Assembly: GCF_018614035.1 (NCBI RefSeq)
Contig: NZ_JAGGPA010000012.1
Location: 1 to 64,000 of the forward strand
DNA length: 64,000 nucleotides
Source of the DNA: Streptomyces sp. ISL-96
GTDB taxonomy: Bacteria; Actinomycetota; Actinomycetes; Streptomycetales; Streptomycetaceae
Direction: 5' to 3'
Shown: positions 21,801 through 31,179 of the stretch, piece by piece
How positions within the stretch are numbered: the first letter of the stretch is position 1
Layout: each line of letters begins with the position of its first letter
Position numbers and translations under genes: made by a program
Notes under the pieces: generated by a model
What the model saw: the letters and a program-made list of their open reading frames with translations, nothing else
Database searches by the model: none
Told to the model about the DNA's origin: nothing

Positions 21801-22561
21801 ATGGGATGAAGCAGCCGCGGGCGCTGACCATCAGCCAGCTGGCCGATGTGCTACGGGATGACGCCGACTTCAACTCCGTCGCGCTGCTCTACGCCGCCGA
21901 TCACATGGGGAAGCCGGATCTGCCGCTCGCCGACGTGTTGGCTGAGATCGCCGACGACGAGCACGTCCCGTACCTAGCAGCCATGCGATACAAGGACTCC
22001 GGCCTGCGCAATCGCGAACAGTGGGAGCAGGTATGGGAGTTGCAGCGTGAGGAGGATCGTACCGGGGAGCGGCTCGACATCCCCCTACCGCCGAAGTACA
22101 AGGGGGCGGACTTTCAGAAGCATTCGTACTGGTCGCATCGCGGGAAGCTTGATGTGCCCAAGGAGCGGTTCATCTCCTATCCGGAGGCGAGTCCCGACGC
22201 GGACTCGACGGTCCTCCTCGGCTGGGCCGGATGGGATCACAAGGACCAGGCGCAGGCGCTGTTCAACCTGGTTGACGACCGTACGAACCAAGCTGGCTGG
22301 GGAACGGATCGGATCACGCCGTTGCTTGCTGGCCTGTTGGAAGTCATGCCGTGGGTGCGGCAGTGGCACGGTGAGTACGACGAGGAGTGGGAAGGCGTGC
22401 CGGCCGACGAGTACCAGGCGTACTTTGAGGAGCTGTGTGCCAAGCACCAGGTGAGCGAGGCTGACTTGCGGGCTTGGCGGCCGGAGAAGAAGGTGCGGGG
22501 TGGCCGGAAGAAGGCCGCTTCGAAGAAGGCGGTCGAGCAGACGTTGCTAGACGCAGAGTGA
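18869..22561 (+). CDS. pglX: BREX-2 adenine-specific DNA methyltransferase PglX
   Basis: A 1230-residue N6-adenine methyltransferase. AdoMet motif I DPACGSGHF lies near residues 243-251 and catalytic motif IV NPPY near 383. In Pgl/BREX the enzyme marks DNA and is needed for defence. The N-terminus is helical and charged (LLKDLKKQVTALEDDLRERS). The C-terminal half is the putative target-recognition and effector region and ends in a Lys-rich tail. GTG 18869 is chosen because GAGGGGA lies 8 bases upstream; in-frame extension to 18767 lacks a site. A block near 20,180-21,010 has markedly lower G+C than its flanks. The normal BREX-2 neighbour pglY is displaced by about 4.7 kb of other genes. Confidence 0.93.
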   Translation: MTTVAGAGVDRVGLLKDLKKQVTALEDDLRERSASVEEFRTRLEAEYARARESKRTAATYGAWRDERVTQAAAAWVLGCVFVRFSEDNGLIEWPFLAGPGERLRDAEERHEAFFREKPHLNNRDWLVEAFQHLADANETAAGLFDRRHNPLWELTPSYEAASELLAFWRRRGADGEILYDFTDGEWDTRFLGDLYQDLSEHARKTYALLQTPEFVEEFILDLTLEPAIEEFGLNPEGGLRTIDPACGSGHFLLGIFARLVEKWRAAEPGTDEWVIVRRALESVHGCDKNPFAASIARFRLLVAAMRAAGAGSLAGAPTFPINVAVGDSLLHGRGAAGIQTDLATLFAEEGDGAAFQYATEDVGEFAARVDLLGRGSYHVVAGNPPYITVKDKQENENYRAAYDACAGKYALSVPFAQRLFELALRGAGGVESGGGFVGQITANSFMKREFGKKLIEEFFAQKVDLSHVIDTSGAYIPGHGTPTVILVGRNRTFRQADPIRAVLGVRGEPSQPEDAARGYVWQAIVGQVVAPGSESEWVSVGDVPRKYFAGHPWSLSGGGADGLFGLIESGGNRKLDLVADSVGIMSVTGADEVFLLPANGAARRLAVEKTQVMVTGDAVRDFAIRPDLEAVWVYDEVNEPVDLDGTGAKGLLWRYRTAISQRRRFGVPMVERGMAWHEWQELYVSKMRTPLTVTFASVSTHAHFAFDRGERVFNRHAPVIKLPEAAGESEHLELLGVLNSSTACFWLKQVSHNKGNEGYQSGIKTEMWERFYEFTGTKLQEFPLPEHLPLALGCALDALAQQLGDHQPSAVAEGGAPSRAALDAARAEHTRTRQRLIALQEELDWQIYGSYGLLAETSRVTDPSLAPTTIPEVALGERAFEIVLARKMARGEAETAWFERHGSTPITVVPARWPDWYREIVQTRIDIIESRKDIALIERPDCKRRWASEPWEKKEKAALRNWLLDRTEGAELWYGLRDGMKQPRALTISQLADVLRDDADFNSVALLYAADHMGKPDLPLADVLAEIADDEHVPYLAAMRYKDSGLRNREQWEQVWELQREEDRTGERLDIPLPPKYKGADFQKHSYWSHRGKLDVPKERFISYPEASPDADSTVLLGWAGWDHKDQAQALFNLVDDRTNQAGWGTDRITPLLAGLLEVMPWVRQWHGEYDEEWEGVPADEYQAYFEELCAKHQVSEADLRAWRPEKKVRGGRKKAASKKAVEQTLLDAE
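20180..21010 (+). other. Low-G+C block inside pglX
   Basis: Codon third positions turn A/T-rich in this stretch, immediately after the NPPY motif region. Two 60-base lines counted by hand (20581-20640 and 20881-20940) give 30 and 31 G+C, about 50%, against roughly 65-70% in the flanks. The reading frame stays open throughout. It probably marks an exchanged target-recognition segment. Confidence 0.7.
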
Positions 22562-22604
22562 CAGCAGTGGTGGCGGCCTCGAATGGCGGGGCCGCCACTC
22601 TCGC

Positions 22605-22814
22605 TCAGGCGCGGTCGGCTGCGTACGAGATGAACGACGACCAATCGGCCGGACTGAAAGCCAGCTGTGGGCCCTCGACGTTCTTTGAGTCGCGTACGTG
22701 GACTGCGCCTATGGAAGCTGCGACTTCGACGCACTCAGGGCCTTCGTTGCTGCTGTAGCTGCTCTTGAACCACGCCAGTCCGGTGGCGCTGTCGGCGGAG
22801 GGCTTGATGGTCAT
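22605..22814 (-). CDS. DUF397 protein
   Basis: A 69-residue protein with the DUF397 pattern: LAWFKSSYSSNEGPECVEVA, VHVRDSKNVEGPQLAFSPADWSSFI. DUF397 genes in Streptomyces are almost always paired with an XRE/DUF5753 regulator, as here, where ATG 22814 overlaps the regulator stop (ATGA). They behave like small antagonist or antitoxin-like partners of the regulator in some systems; the exact role here is inferred. Confidence 0.9.
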   Translation of the reverse strand: MTIKPSADSATGLAWFKSSYSSNEGPECVEVAASIGAVHVRDSKNVEGPQLAFSPADWSSFISYAADRA

Positions 22815-23665
22815 GTCTCTCCCAGGACTTTTTCGATGAACGCCAGTGACTCCCGTGGTGTGAGAGCCTGCGCCCGGATGATCCCATACCGAGCTTCGAG
22901 CGTCCGGACCGCTGTCCGGTCGGTGGTCACGCGACTGAATTGCTGGACTTCGGTGTGGGCCACCTTCGGGCCGTTCTTCGGCTCCAGCAGCAGGAGTTGG
23001 CCACCCATCCCCGCGTGGTCCTCGCGATCCGTCGGCATCACCTGGATCTCCACGTTGCGCAACCCGCCGACCTCCAGAATTCGTTCCAGCTGGCCGCGTA
23101 GCACCATCCTGCCACCGATCGGGCGGCGCAGCGTAACCTCTTCTTGGACAAAGCTCAGGATGGGAGCAGGCCAACGACTGAAGATCTCTTGCCGGTCCAT
23201 CCGTGCGCTGACCTGCCGCTCGATCGTCTCCTCGTCCAGCAGCGGCCTACGCATGCCGAACAGTGCACGGGCGTAGCCCTCGGTCTGTAGCAGGCCCTGG
23301 ATGTTGTGGTTGCTGTACGCGCCCAACTCGACCGCGTCCGCCTCCAGCTTCGCAAGATCCCGCACCTTCTTCGGGTACCGCGCCCGCTCCACGTCCTCGT
23401 TGAACGCGGCCAGGATCCCGCCCGCCCCCAGGACCTCATCCGCCGCGTCCAGGAACTCCGGTTTCGGAGCCCGCCGACCCCGCTCGACCGAGGACACCTG
23501 CTCCTCCCCGTACCCGATCGCCTGGCCCAACTCCACCTGTTTCAGACCGGCGCGCTCCCGCCACAGCTTGACCTGTTTGCCGACCGTCTTGAGGAAATCT
23601 GTAGCGCCCTCGTCCCAGTCCTGCTCTTCCGTCCCGCTTCCCGACTGCCCTGCCCCGGTCGTCAT
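22811..23665 (-). CDS. XRE-family regulator with DUF5753 domain
   Basis: A 284-residue transcription regulator. The N-terminal helix-turn-helix lies near residues 30-90 (VKLWRERAGLKQVELGQAIGYGEEQVSSVERGRRAPKPEFL, in pieces), followed by the DUF5753 sensor region (YSNHNIQGLLQTEGYARALF, MDRQEI, LRNVEIQVMPTDREDHAGM). This is the standard partner of DUF397 and is often near an RsbW-like ATPase. It is transcribed leftward with the DUF397 gene and diverges from the ATPase gene at 23826, a common Streptomyces trio. Its position inside the BREX cluster makes it a candidate regulator of the island, but no operator was identified. Confidence 0.92.
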   Translation of the reverse strand: MTTGAGQSGSGTEEQDWDEGATDFLKTVGKQVKLWRERAGLKQVELGQAIGYGEEQVSSVERGRRAPKPEFLDAADEVLGAGGILAAFNEDVERARYPKKVRDLAKLEADAVELGAYSNHNIQGLLQTEGYARALFGMRRPLLDEETIERQVSARMDRQEIFSRWPAPILSFVQEEVTLRRPIGGRMVLRGQLERILEVGGLRNVEIQVMPTDREDHAGMGGQLLLLEPKNGPKVAHTEVQQFSRVTTDRTAVRTLEARYGIIRAQALTPRESLAFIEKVLGET

Positions 23666-23825
23666 GCCCAGCCACCTCCGACGCGTTTGCCCGTACGAAA
23701 CGACGTCTGTGCACTCCGCGTCACGCCCGGCCGCCCGGACAAGCAGTCACCATGCCCGGACAAGTCACGCTCCGTACCGACGTCGCCCCTGGTCAGAGTA
23801 GAGTCACTCGACCACGCTCTGTTAC

Positions 23826-24284
23826 ATGAACGCCGAAACCGCCGCTCTCGTACGTGAGTTCGTCCAGCGCCTCTCCGCCACCCGCCGTGGCGCGCGGCTC
23901 GCCCGTTACCTCGCTGTCCATCAACTCGATGCCTGGGGAATCCCGTACGGCAGCGATCTCTCCGACTCCGTCGCCACAGTCGTTGGCGAACTCGCCGCCA
24001 ACGCCGTCACCCACGGCCGCGTGCCCGGCCGGGACTTCGAGCTGCGGATCGCGCTCGGCGCGCAGGCGATCCGGATCGAAGTATCCGACACCCGGACCGA
24101 AAGCCGCCCGCCCGCTCCGGGGCATGCCACACCCCCGCCCGCCGACGCTGAAGCGGGTCGCGGACTGCTGCTCGTGCAGGCGCTGTCGCTCGCCTGGGGC
24201 GTGGAGCAACGGCAGGTAGGCAAGACCGTGTGGGCGGCCGTTCCCCATACAACAACCTTGCCGAAGCCCCTCCTTGAGGGCTGA
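23826..24284 (+). CDS. Anti-sigma-like ATP-binding protein (RsbW/HATPase_c type)
   Basis: A 152-residue GHKL-fold ATPase without a sensor or dimerisation domain. The N box is VGELAANAVTHG, the G1 box EVSDTR and the G2 box GRGLLLVQAL. Streptomyces encodes many such proteins next to XRE/DUF397 pairs, where they may control sigma factors or anti-anti-sigma proteins. ATG 23826 is 160 bases from the divergent XRE gene. No kinase His motif is present, so it is not a two-component sensor. Confidence 0.88.
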   Translation: MNAETAALVREFVQRLSATRRGARLARYLAVHQLDAWGIPYGSDLSDSVATVVGELAANAVTHGRVPGRDFELRIALGAQAIRIEVSDTRTESRPPAPGHATPPPADAEAGRGLLLVQALSLAWGVEQRQVGKTVWAAVPHTTTLPKPLLEG

Positions 24285-24321
24285 GGTCTGGAGCGATCGA
24301 CGGGGCATTGTCAGACCGTTC

Positions 24322-26037
24322 CTAAAGACTGAGCGGGAGTGAGTCCTGTTGCCAGGACGCATGCTCAGCCGTGTGCCCCGAACGGTGTTGGGCACGCTGG
24401 TCTCCCACGTTCGCTCCGCGTCCGGGCGGCACGGATCGTGTCCGTGGTCCGGGAATGCGGGGGCGGGTTTCCTCACACCCAAGAGCATCCGATGGGGCCT
24501 GGACGGTCCGATGCCCCTGCACATCGCTCTGGTGTGCAGGGGGCGGTGCCGTCCGTCGCCGGATCGGGTGCCCTTGGGCGCGCCTTCCGATCGCCACGGC
24601 GGCAGCGTCGTGGCGAGTGGTCTGACGAGTCTTGCTGGTGAGGGGTTTCTGCCAGTGCTGCGCGCCCCACTTCGAGGTGTAGGCCGGATCCACGGCGATG
24701 ATGGCGATTGCGGTGGCGTCGGCCATGGAGGTGAGGCGGGCGCGGAGTTTGCCGGTCGGCATTCCGGAGATCAGCTGCCGGAAGTGTTTCCTGCGGCCGT
24801 GCTTCTCCCGGGTCTTCTCCGCCGTGAAGTCCAGGTCCTCGACCGCGATCGCGGCCACTTGGCAGGATTTCGCCCAGTTCAGCAGTCGGGACAGGGCGTG
24901 GCGGACCTGCGCGTCACGGTGCTGGGCGGTGCCGGACAGGTCGTAGAAGAAGCGGCGCGGGTTGCCGATGGGGTTGCCGTGGACGTCGAGGCGCCAGGCG
25001 GAGAGGTGGTCGGCGTTGGTATCGACACCGATCACCCCGTGCGTGAGCGCCGCCTCCAGCGGGACTGTCCTGGTCGGCGGGATCTGCCAGGACGCTGTCA
25101 GATACCAGCGTCCGCGCTGGGTGTCGTAGTGGATGCGGTAGGCGACCGCCCGGTTCGCCTCGACACGATCGGCCCACTCGGTGCCCCGGTGGGCGAACCG
25201 CACCCGTGCGGCGAGCACGTACTGGCCGTGCGGGGCGTTCGCCAGCCCGGCCAGCGGCACGGGCAGCTTGATCGACAGCCGGCCGTCGGGGCTGACACGG
25301 ATGGTCTCGTTGCCGTACCGCTTCCCGGATTCCCCGTCCGCTGACAGGAACCAGCGCTCCGCCTCCCAGCGCTCCCGCCACTGCGTCTCGGTGAGCTGGG
25401 CGTCGGCGAGGTGGTGGCGGGTGTTCAAAAGACGCTTGCCACCCCGGACCACCTGCACACGTCCAGCACGCCAGTCCAGCACAGCGGCAGTGTGCCGGGC
25501 CTCCAGCGCGGCCAGGCGCCGGGACTTGGCATGCCATTCCCGCCGCGACCGGTAACCACCCGGCGCCCTCTTCGAGCCGCGCTCACCGACCGGCAGCGAC
25601 AGACGGTGCCGAAGCATCCTGATTCCCGCCTCAAGCCCCTGAATGTGCGCGGCCTGGCAGCGCCGGGCCAACGCCCACTGGTCATGTGACGCCTTCGTCA
25701 CCGCACCCGCCCACCGCGACGACGACACGGACGTCAGCGCTCGCTTGCGCACCGCCCACGACTCGGCACAGTGATCCGATGCGTCCGCGCAGCGCACCGC
25801 GAGGTCCCGCGAAGCCAGCGTGCCCAGGTGCGCGCCCACCAGCCGCAGAACCTTCTCATCCTCGCCGGTGAGGTCCTTGAGCCGGTCGCGCACGGCGACA
25901 CCGGTGGAGCCGGACGCGACGAACGGCCGGGCCGCAACCCGCAGACCCGAAGCCGACCGCTCCCCACTGCCACGCACCGCAACCACCCCCGCCCGAAATC
26001 CGCAGCCCCTCATTCCCCACTGGACAACGAACCACAC
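24322..26037 (-). mobile_element. TnpB-like RuvC nuclease gene (IS200/IS605-type)
   Basis: A 571-residue protein of the large actinobacterial TnpB-related group. The RuvC triad appears complete: GVDTNADH (D339), AVEDLDF (E400) and RHDAAAVAIGRRA (D477), with the conserved AYTSKWGAQHW before the last motif. The usual CxxC zinc ribbon is not seen, as in relatives of this group. TnpB proteins are RNA-guided nucleases of transposons. No TnpA transposase lies next to it and I could not define element ends, so it may be a domesticated or stranded copy. The start is uncertain: ATG 26037, ATG 26013 or a GTG near 25977. It sits between pglX and pglY. Confidence 0.8.
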
Positions 26038-26212
26038 CGGAAAAGGTCACCCGTTCCCACCCCGAACACCCAACCACCCCAGTCACCAAAACCGACCAGA
26101 CCACACGCACCTACACACGCGAGTGCAGTAATCCGTAGAAAACATCCGGCTGTTGAATACCCCGGTGCCACGATTGGCGGAAGAGCAACCGAGATCACGA
26201 CAAGGAGGAGAC

Positions 26213-26799
26213 ATGCTCACGCTCATCAAAGACCTCCGCGACCTCGGCCCCGTCGACAAGCTCTACCGGATTGTGGCGTCCCTCGCCGGTTGTGCGGCAA
26301 TAGCAGGGCTGTTCTCGCTGCACAGTGGCGCGAACCTTCCGCTGGAGGTTGCTGACTTCGTCAGTAGGAGCCTGGGGTTCCGATCCAGCTGGGCTTCGGT
26401 TACGGCGCATTGGCTCGATGAGCGGCACCAGGTGTTCCAGCCGCTCGCTCTCGTCGCCGTCTGCCTCGGCACCGCCACGTGCGCCCGTAGTGACGACGGT
26501 GTCGAGGAGGGGCGTGGAGCGGCCACCGCTGTTTGGGTTTGGCACTGGCCATACAGGTAGGGGTTGGCGGCTGGGCGGTGGTCTACCTGGTCGGTACCGC
26601 TCTCGTTGGGCTGGCCGCCCATCGGGACGACTGGAGGTACAACCTCCAGGTTGGCTCCATGGCGTTCTTCCTCGCGGTTCTCTCCGTTCCGCTGGTGCTC
26701 CTCCTCTGGCCGACCGGCCGGCCTCCGCGTCAGCGGCCTGCCGAGGCGGCTGCGCCCGCCGGCCCGACCGGGCTCGTGAACAATCCGGTCGCGCCATGA
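26213..26799 (+). pseudogene. Integral membrane protein gene with a frameshift
   Basis: An excellent ribosome site (AAGGAGGAG) precedes ATG 26213. The frame reads about 95 sensible residues with two hydrophobic segments (ASLAGCAAIAGLFSL, PLALVAVCLGTATC), then becomes charged and stops at 26560. From about 26505 the next frame reads LGLALAIQVGVGGWAVVY and further helices to 26799. The two parts join into one protein of about 195 residues with four or so membrane helices if one indel near 26500-26510 is undone. Function unknown. It may be a real lesion or a sequencing error. Confidence 0.55.
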
Positions 26800-26800
26800 T

Positions 26801-27007
26801 TCACGCGACCGCCGTCTCGTCCGGCGGTGTCGAGTCCACCCACGCGCGAAGTTCTTCGCGGCCCCGCATGATGACGCGCAAGTACTCCTCCGGGCGGCGG
26901 TCCGGAGGCAGCGGCAGGTCGGGAGGCCGCCGAGACGATGTGTCGGCAGGGTCCTGCCACTCGGGCCCGTACGCCTTCTCCTTCTCCAGCAGGCCGCTGG
27001 GACCTGC
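26801..27007 (-). pseudogene. 3' remnant of an unidentified gene
   Basis: An open frame of 69 codons with typical Streptomyces third-position G/C ends PDRRPEEYLRVIMRGREEL...WVDSTPPDETAVA and a TGA at 26801. Upstream it runs into a stop at 27008-27010 with no usable start codon, so it looks like the tail of a lost gene. The family is not recognised. The rest of the gap to pglY (27008-27273) shows no gene. Confidence 0.35.
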
Positions 27008-27273
27008 CTATGCCGACGCCCCCGTCGATCCGGCAACTGTCTGTGTCATTGCAGCAGTGCGCGGCGGACGCAGACAGGGCGAGACTCAGCCACGCGTAAC
27101 CGACGGTCACGGAACGTGATGAAAAGTGGTGGTAGTGGTGCGCACCGTGGTCACGCGGTTGCAGAGAATGGTCTCTTCGCAGGTCAGTACCTGCTCAGAG
27201 CTGGCAGGATTGGACATTGCGCACGCGGCCGCGCGCAGCCCATCTGCAGCCGAATGAGGGAACGAGAGCCCCG

Positions 27274-30200
27274 ATGCCCACCAGCGAGCTCTTCCTGCGG
27301 GATGTCATCGACATCAAGGAAGACGTCCATGCCGGCGATTTCAAGGTGGAGCTCTCCGGGGGCTTCACCGAGACCGATGCCCGGGTGGGCGAGTATGTCG
27401 TCACGGACCAACTCCAGGAAGCCTTCAAACGGTCGCTGGGGCTCGTCGGGGCCGCCGTACGCACCGGCAGCTCGCACGCCGCGTATCTGCATGGCTCCTT
27501 CGGCGCCGGTAAGAGCCACTTCCTGACCGTTCTGCACGCCATCCTCAACAATCACCCCGCTGCTCGCCGCAAGCCGCGTCTGCAGGAAGTCATCGCCCAG
27601 CACGACGACTGGCTGCGGCAGAAGAAGTTCCTGATGGTGCCGTACCACCTCGTCGGTGCGGCAGACCTGGACTCGGCGCTGCTCGGCGGGTACGTCGCCA
27701 CCGTTCACAAGCTGCATCCGGACCAGCCGACTCCCGCCGTGTACCGGTCGGACGCCGCTCTCACGGATGCGCGCAAGCAGCGCGAATTCCTGGCGGACGA
27801 CCGGAAGTTCGTCCAGTGGCTGGCGGCCGGCGGTGTAGCCGTCGCGCCGGACGGGGCCGTGGTCACGGCCGAGGACGCGGATGACGACCTGGACACCAGC
27901 GGACTCGACGACGCGGCGATCACACCCGCTCCCGGCGCCTGGACCCCCGCCGATCTCGACCGCGCCTTTGCTGCGCCCGCAGGCGACCCGCACCGCGACG
28001 CGCTCGTCTCCGCTCTGCTCTCCGGGCCCATGGCCTCGTACGCGACAGGCGCGCGCGGCGACAAGGATGCCTTCGTACCTCTGGAGAACGGGCTCGCCGT
28101 CGTTTCCCGCCATGCCCAGAGCCTCGGTTACGACGGCATCGTGCTCTTCCTCGACGAGCTGATCCTGTGGCTTCAGGCGCACATGGGTGAGCAGGACTTC
28201 GTACGCGATCAGGTGCAGAAGCTGGTCAAGCTGATCGAGTCCGGGGACAGCGACCGGCCGGTGCCGATCATCTCGTTCATCTCCCGGCAGCGCGACCTGT
28301 CCCAGCTGATCGGCTCCGACGTGGCCGGTGCCGAGGTGCAGAACCTTGAGCAGCAGGTCGAATACCTCGCGGGCCGGATCGATGTCGTCGATCTGGAGGA
28401 CAGCAACCTCATTGAGATCATCAAGCACCGGGTCCTCGCGCCGAAGCCGGGAATGGAAGCCGCCCGGGAGTCGGCGTTCGAGGCCGTCGAGTCGTCCAAG
28501 GACGAGGTACGCCAGGTGCTGCTCGACGCCCATGGACGTACCGAGGCCAGCTGGGACGACTTCCGTGACGTCTATCCGCTCTCGCCGGCCTTCCTGAATG
28601 TGCTGGTGGAGCTGTCGGGCGCGCTGCAGCGTGAGCGCACCGGGCTCAAGCTGGTGCAGGAAACGCTGCGGCGGCGCCGGGACGATCTGAAGCTCGGCGA
28701 ACTGATCCCGCTCGGTGATCTGTGGGACGTCGTCCTGGACGGCACGGGTGAGGCGTTCACAGCCAGGCTGCGCAAGGAGGCGGAGACCGCCAAACGCTTC
28801 CACGACCGGGTCGTGGCCCACCTCATCGAGAAGTACGGGTCCGCGGACAGTCCGCTCTTCAAGGGCGACGAGCGGCTGATCAAGACGCTGCTGCTCGCCG
28901 CGCTGGCGCCGAACGTGCCCGCCCTGGCCCGGCTCACCGGCGAGCGGCTGGCAGCCCTGAACCACGGGTCGATCAAGGTGCGGCTGGGGTCGGCCGGATC
29001 GGTCGCGGTCAAACGGCTGAAGGAACTGCAGGGCGAGTTCGGTGAGCTGCGCAGCGAAGGCAGCGCGGACCCCGTCTTCCATCTGCATCTGTCCGACCTC
29101 GACATCGAGCCGCTGCTCGACGAGGTGAGCAGCGAGGACAACCTGGGCAAGCGTCGGCAGTGGGTCAAGGACCAGCTGTGGTCGGCGCTCGGGATCCCCG
29201 ATGCGCAGGCGTTCGTCAGCGAGCGGGACATCGTATGGCGGGGGACGAAGCGCACCGCGGAATTCGTCTTCGGAAACGTCTGCGATCCGCACCTGCCGGA
29301 TGAGCAGTTCAAGCCGCAGACGGAGGGGAATGTCAGGTTCGTCCTCGACTATCCCTTTGATGAGAAGCATTTTCCGAGCGATGACGTACGTCGCATCGAG
29401 CGCATGAAGCAGGAGGGGAAGTACGCCCCCACCATCGTCTGGCTGCCGGACTTCTTCTCCGAGCAGAAGGCCAACCAGCTCGGACGGCTGCTGAAGATCA
29501 GCTACCTGCTGGAGCGCGACCGGCTCGACGACCACACCGCCACCAAGTCCGCGGACGAGCGGGTGCAGATCAGGCATCAGCTCAAGGCGCAGCGTGAGAA
29601 CCTCACCTCACAACTGGCCGCTGTTCTGCAGCAGTTGTACGGAATCAGCAAGCCCGACCCGGGAAGTGTCGGCGCGGAGGTTCCGGACAACCAGCATGTG
29701 TGGTCGATGGAACCGTCGTACTCCCGGCCCAGGCCCCAGGCGGGGCTGAGCTTCGAGCAGAATCTGTACGCCCTCGCGGACGGAATGTTCGCCGCCCTCT
29801 ATCCCAAGCACCCCGACTTCGACCCCACCCTGACACGGAAGGCCGTCACCGTACGGGAGTTGAAGACGGCACTGGAGTGGATCGGGAAGGCGATGGCGGA
29901 CGGGTCACGGCGGGTCGTGGTCGACCGGCATCATCTGGCGGTCGTCAAGAAGATCGTGCATCCGCTCGGGCTCGGTGAGGTGCACGACGGGCCGCTCAAC
30001 CTCCTCAGTGACTGGCGTCTGAAGATCAACCAGAAGGCTGCTGACGCCAAGGCCGGCACTGAGCTCTCTGTCGAGGACATCCGGCGCTGGATCGCCGAAC
30101 TGGGCTTCACCGGGCTGGAGAAGAACATCACCAGCCTGATCATCGCCACCTACGCGTTGCTGGACGACCGGACGTGGGTCTACCAGACCACCCCCGTGGC

Positions 30201-31179
30201 CGCCCCTGAACTGGAGAAGATCGGCAGCGGATACGGGCTGCGGGCAGTGGAGCTGCCCACCGAGGAGGAGTTCGCGGCCGCCCGTGCGCGAGCCGGGGCA
30301 GCCTTCGGGGTTTCCGCGCAGCCGGTGCTCTTCGCGCGGAATGTCGCGGCGCTGGAGTCCGCTGTGCGCGACATCGTGAACGCGCATCAGCAGGCCGTGG
30401 GCGGAGTGCGGCGCTCACTGGAGAAGCACGCCGATGACCTGGGGCTCGCCGGAGCTGACGCCAACCGGATGCGGTCGATGCGGGCCGCGGCGGATCTGCT
30501 GGCCAGGCTCTCCCGTACCAAGGACGCGACCTCGCTGGTGAAGGAGCTGGCGGCTGTCTCGTACGACGTGACGGACCAGGAGCTCGGGGCGGCGGTCAAG
30601 CAGGCTCCCGAGGTGCTCGAGGCACTCGACGACACCAACTGGTCGCTCCTGAAGAGCCTGCGCGGCTTCGCCGAACGCAACGACGGCGTGGGCGACAAGG
30701 CCGAGCGGATTCTCAACTCGCTGCGCGAGACCGTCAACGATCACGAGCAGGCCAGTTCGCTGGTGCCGGTGCTCAGCCGCTTGCAGGATCAGTCCGTAGC
30801 CCTGGTCACGGAGGCGGCCCGGCTCGCGAACGTGGCACAGCCGGCGCCGGAGCCCACACAGCCCGGGCCGGACGACGTCAGCCTGACCCAGCACGGCGAT
30901 CCTGTCGTGCGGTCCAAGGTTCCGCCGCAGCTGGACTTCGATCAGGACGATTCGGCCCAGCGCCCGGAAAAGCCGGTGGCGGGACCGACCGCCCCCCACG
31001 TACTCGAAACGCAGCAGCTCAGCCGCGTGGAATCCGCCCTGGCGTCGGCCATCGCAGATGTCCAGGACGAGATCCGTTCGTACGTCTCCGAACATCCAGG
31101 CGTACGGATCGAGATCGCCTGGCGTCCGGTACCGGTGGACGGCCGGGCCGCGACGGGCGAGGGAGCCGACCGCTCATGA
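27274..31179 (+). CDS. pglY: BREX-2 P-loop ATPase PglY
   Basis: A 1301-residue ATPase of the BrxC/PglY group (DUF6079). Walker A HGSFGAGKSHF lies near residues 73-82, and a Walker B-like IVLFLDELILWL near 289. Long helical regions and an Asp/Gln-rich acidic segment precede the C-terminus. PglY is a large NTPase scaffold of the type 2 BREX complex. ATG 27274 is chosen because the protein begins with the family-like TSELFLRDVIDIKEDV; extension to 27217 has no site. The stop overlaps pglZ by ATGA, so pglY-pglZ-brxD-brxHI form one coupled operon. Confidence 0.93.
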   Translation: MPTSELFLRDVIDIKEDVHAGDFKVELSGGFTETDARVGEYVVTDQLQEAFKRSLGLVGAAVRTGSSHAAYLHGSFGAGKSHFLTVLHAILNNHPAARRKPRLQEVIAQHDDWLRQKKFLMVPYHLVGAADLDSALLGGYVATVHKLHPDQPTPAVYRSDAALTDARKQREFLADDRKFVQWLAAGGVAVAPDGAVVTAEDADDDLDTSGLDDAAITPAPGAWTPADLDRAFAAPAGDPHRDALVSALLSGPMASYATGARGDKDAFVPLENGLAVVSRHAQSLGYDGIVLFLDELILWLQAHMGEQDFVRDQVQKLVKLIESGDSDRPVPIISFISRQRDLSQLIGSDVAGAEVQNLEQQVEYLAGRIDVVDLEDSNLIEIIKHRVLAPKPGMEAARESAFEAVESSKDEVRQVLLDAHGRTEASWDDFRDVYPLSPAFLNVLVELSGALQRERTGLKLVQETLRRRRDDLKLGELIPLGDLWDVVLDGTGEAFTARLRKEAETAKRFHDRVVAHLIEKYGSADSPLFKGDERLIKTLLLAALAPNVPALARLTGERLAALNHGSIKVRLGSAGSVAVKRLKELQGEFGELRSEGSADPVFHLHLSDLDIEPLLDEVSSEDNLGKRRQWVKDQLWSALGIPDAQAFVSERDIVWRGTKRTAEFVFGNVCDPHLPDEQFKPQTEGNVRFVLDYPFDEKHFPSDDVRRIERMKQEGKYAPTIVWLPDFFSEQKANQLGRLLKISYLLERDRLDDHTATKSADERVQIRHQLKAQRENLTSQLAAVLQQLYGISKPDPGSVGAEVPDNQHVWSMEPSYSRPRPQAGLSFEQNLYALADGMFAALYPKHPDFDPTLTRKAVTVRELKTALEWIGKAMADGSRRVVVDRHHLAVVKKIVHPLGLGEVHDGPLNLLSDWRLKINQKAADAKAGTELSVEDIRRWIAELGFTGLEKNITSLIIATYALLDDRTWVYQTTPVAAPELEKIGSGYGLRAVELPTEEEFAAARARAGAAFGVSAQPVLFARNVAALESAVRDIVNAHQQAVGGVRRSLEKHADDLGLAGADANRMRSMRAAADLLARLSRTKDATSLVKELAAVSYDVTDQELGAAVKQAPEVLEALDDTNWSLLKSLRGFAERNDGVGDKAERILNSLRETVNDHEQASSLVPVLSRLQDQSVALVTEAARLANVAQPAPEPTQPGPDDVSLTQHGDPVVRSKVPPQLDFDQDDSAQRPEKPVAGPTAPHVLETQQLSRVESALASAIADVQDEIRSYVSEHPGVRIEIAWRPVPVDGRAATGEGADRS

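Noticed and set aside
24285..26160. Full IS605 element with ends
   Set aside because: No TnpA, no recognisable subterminal hairpin pair and no target duplication could be identified by eye.
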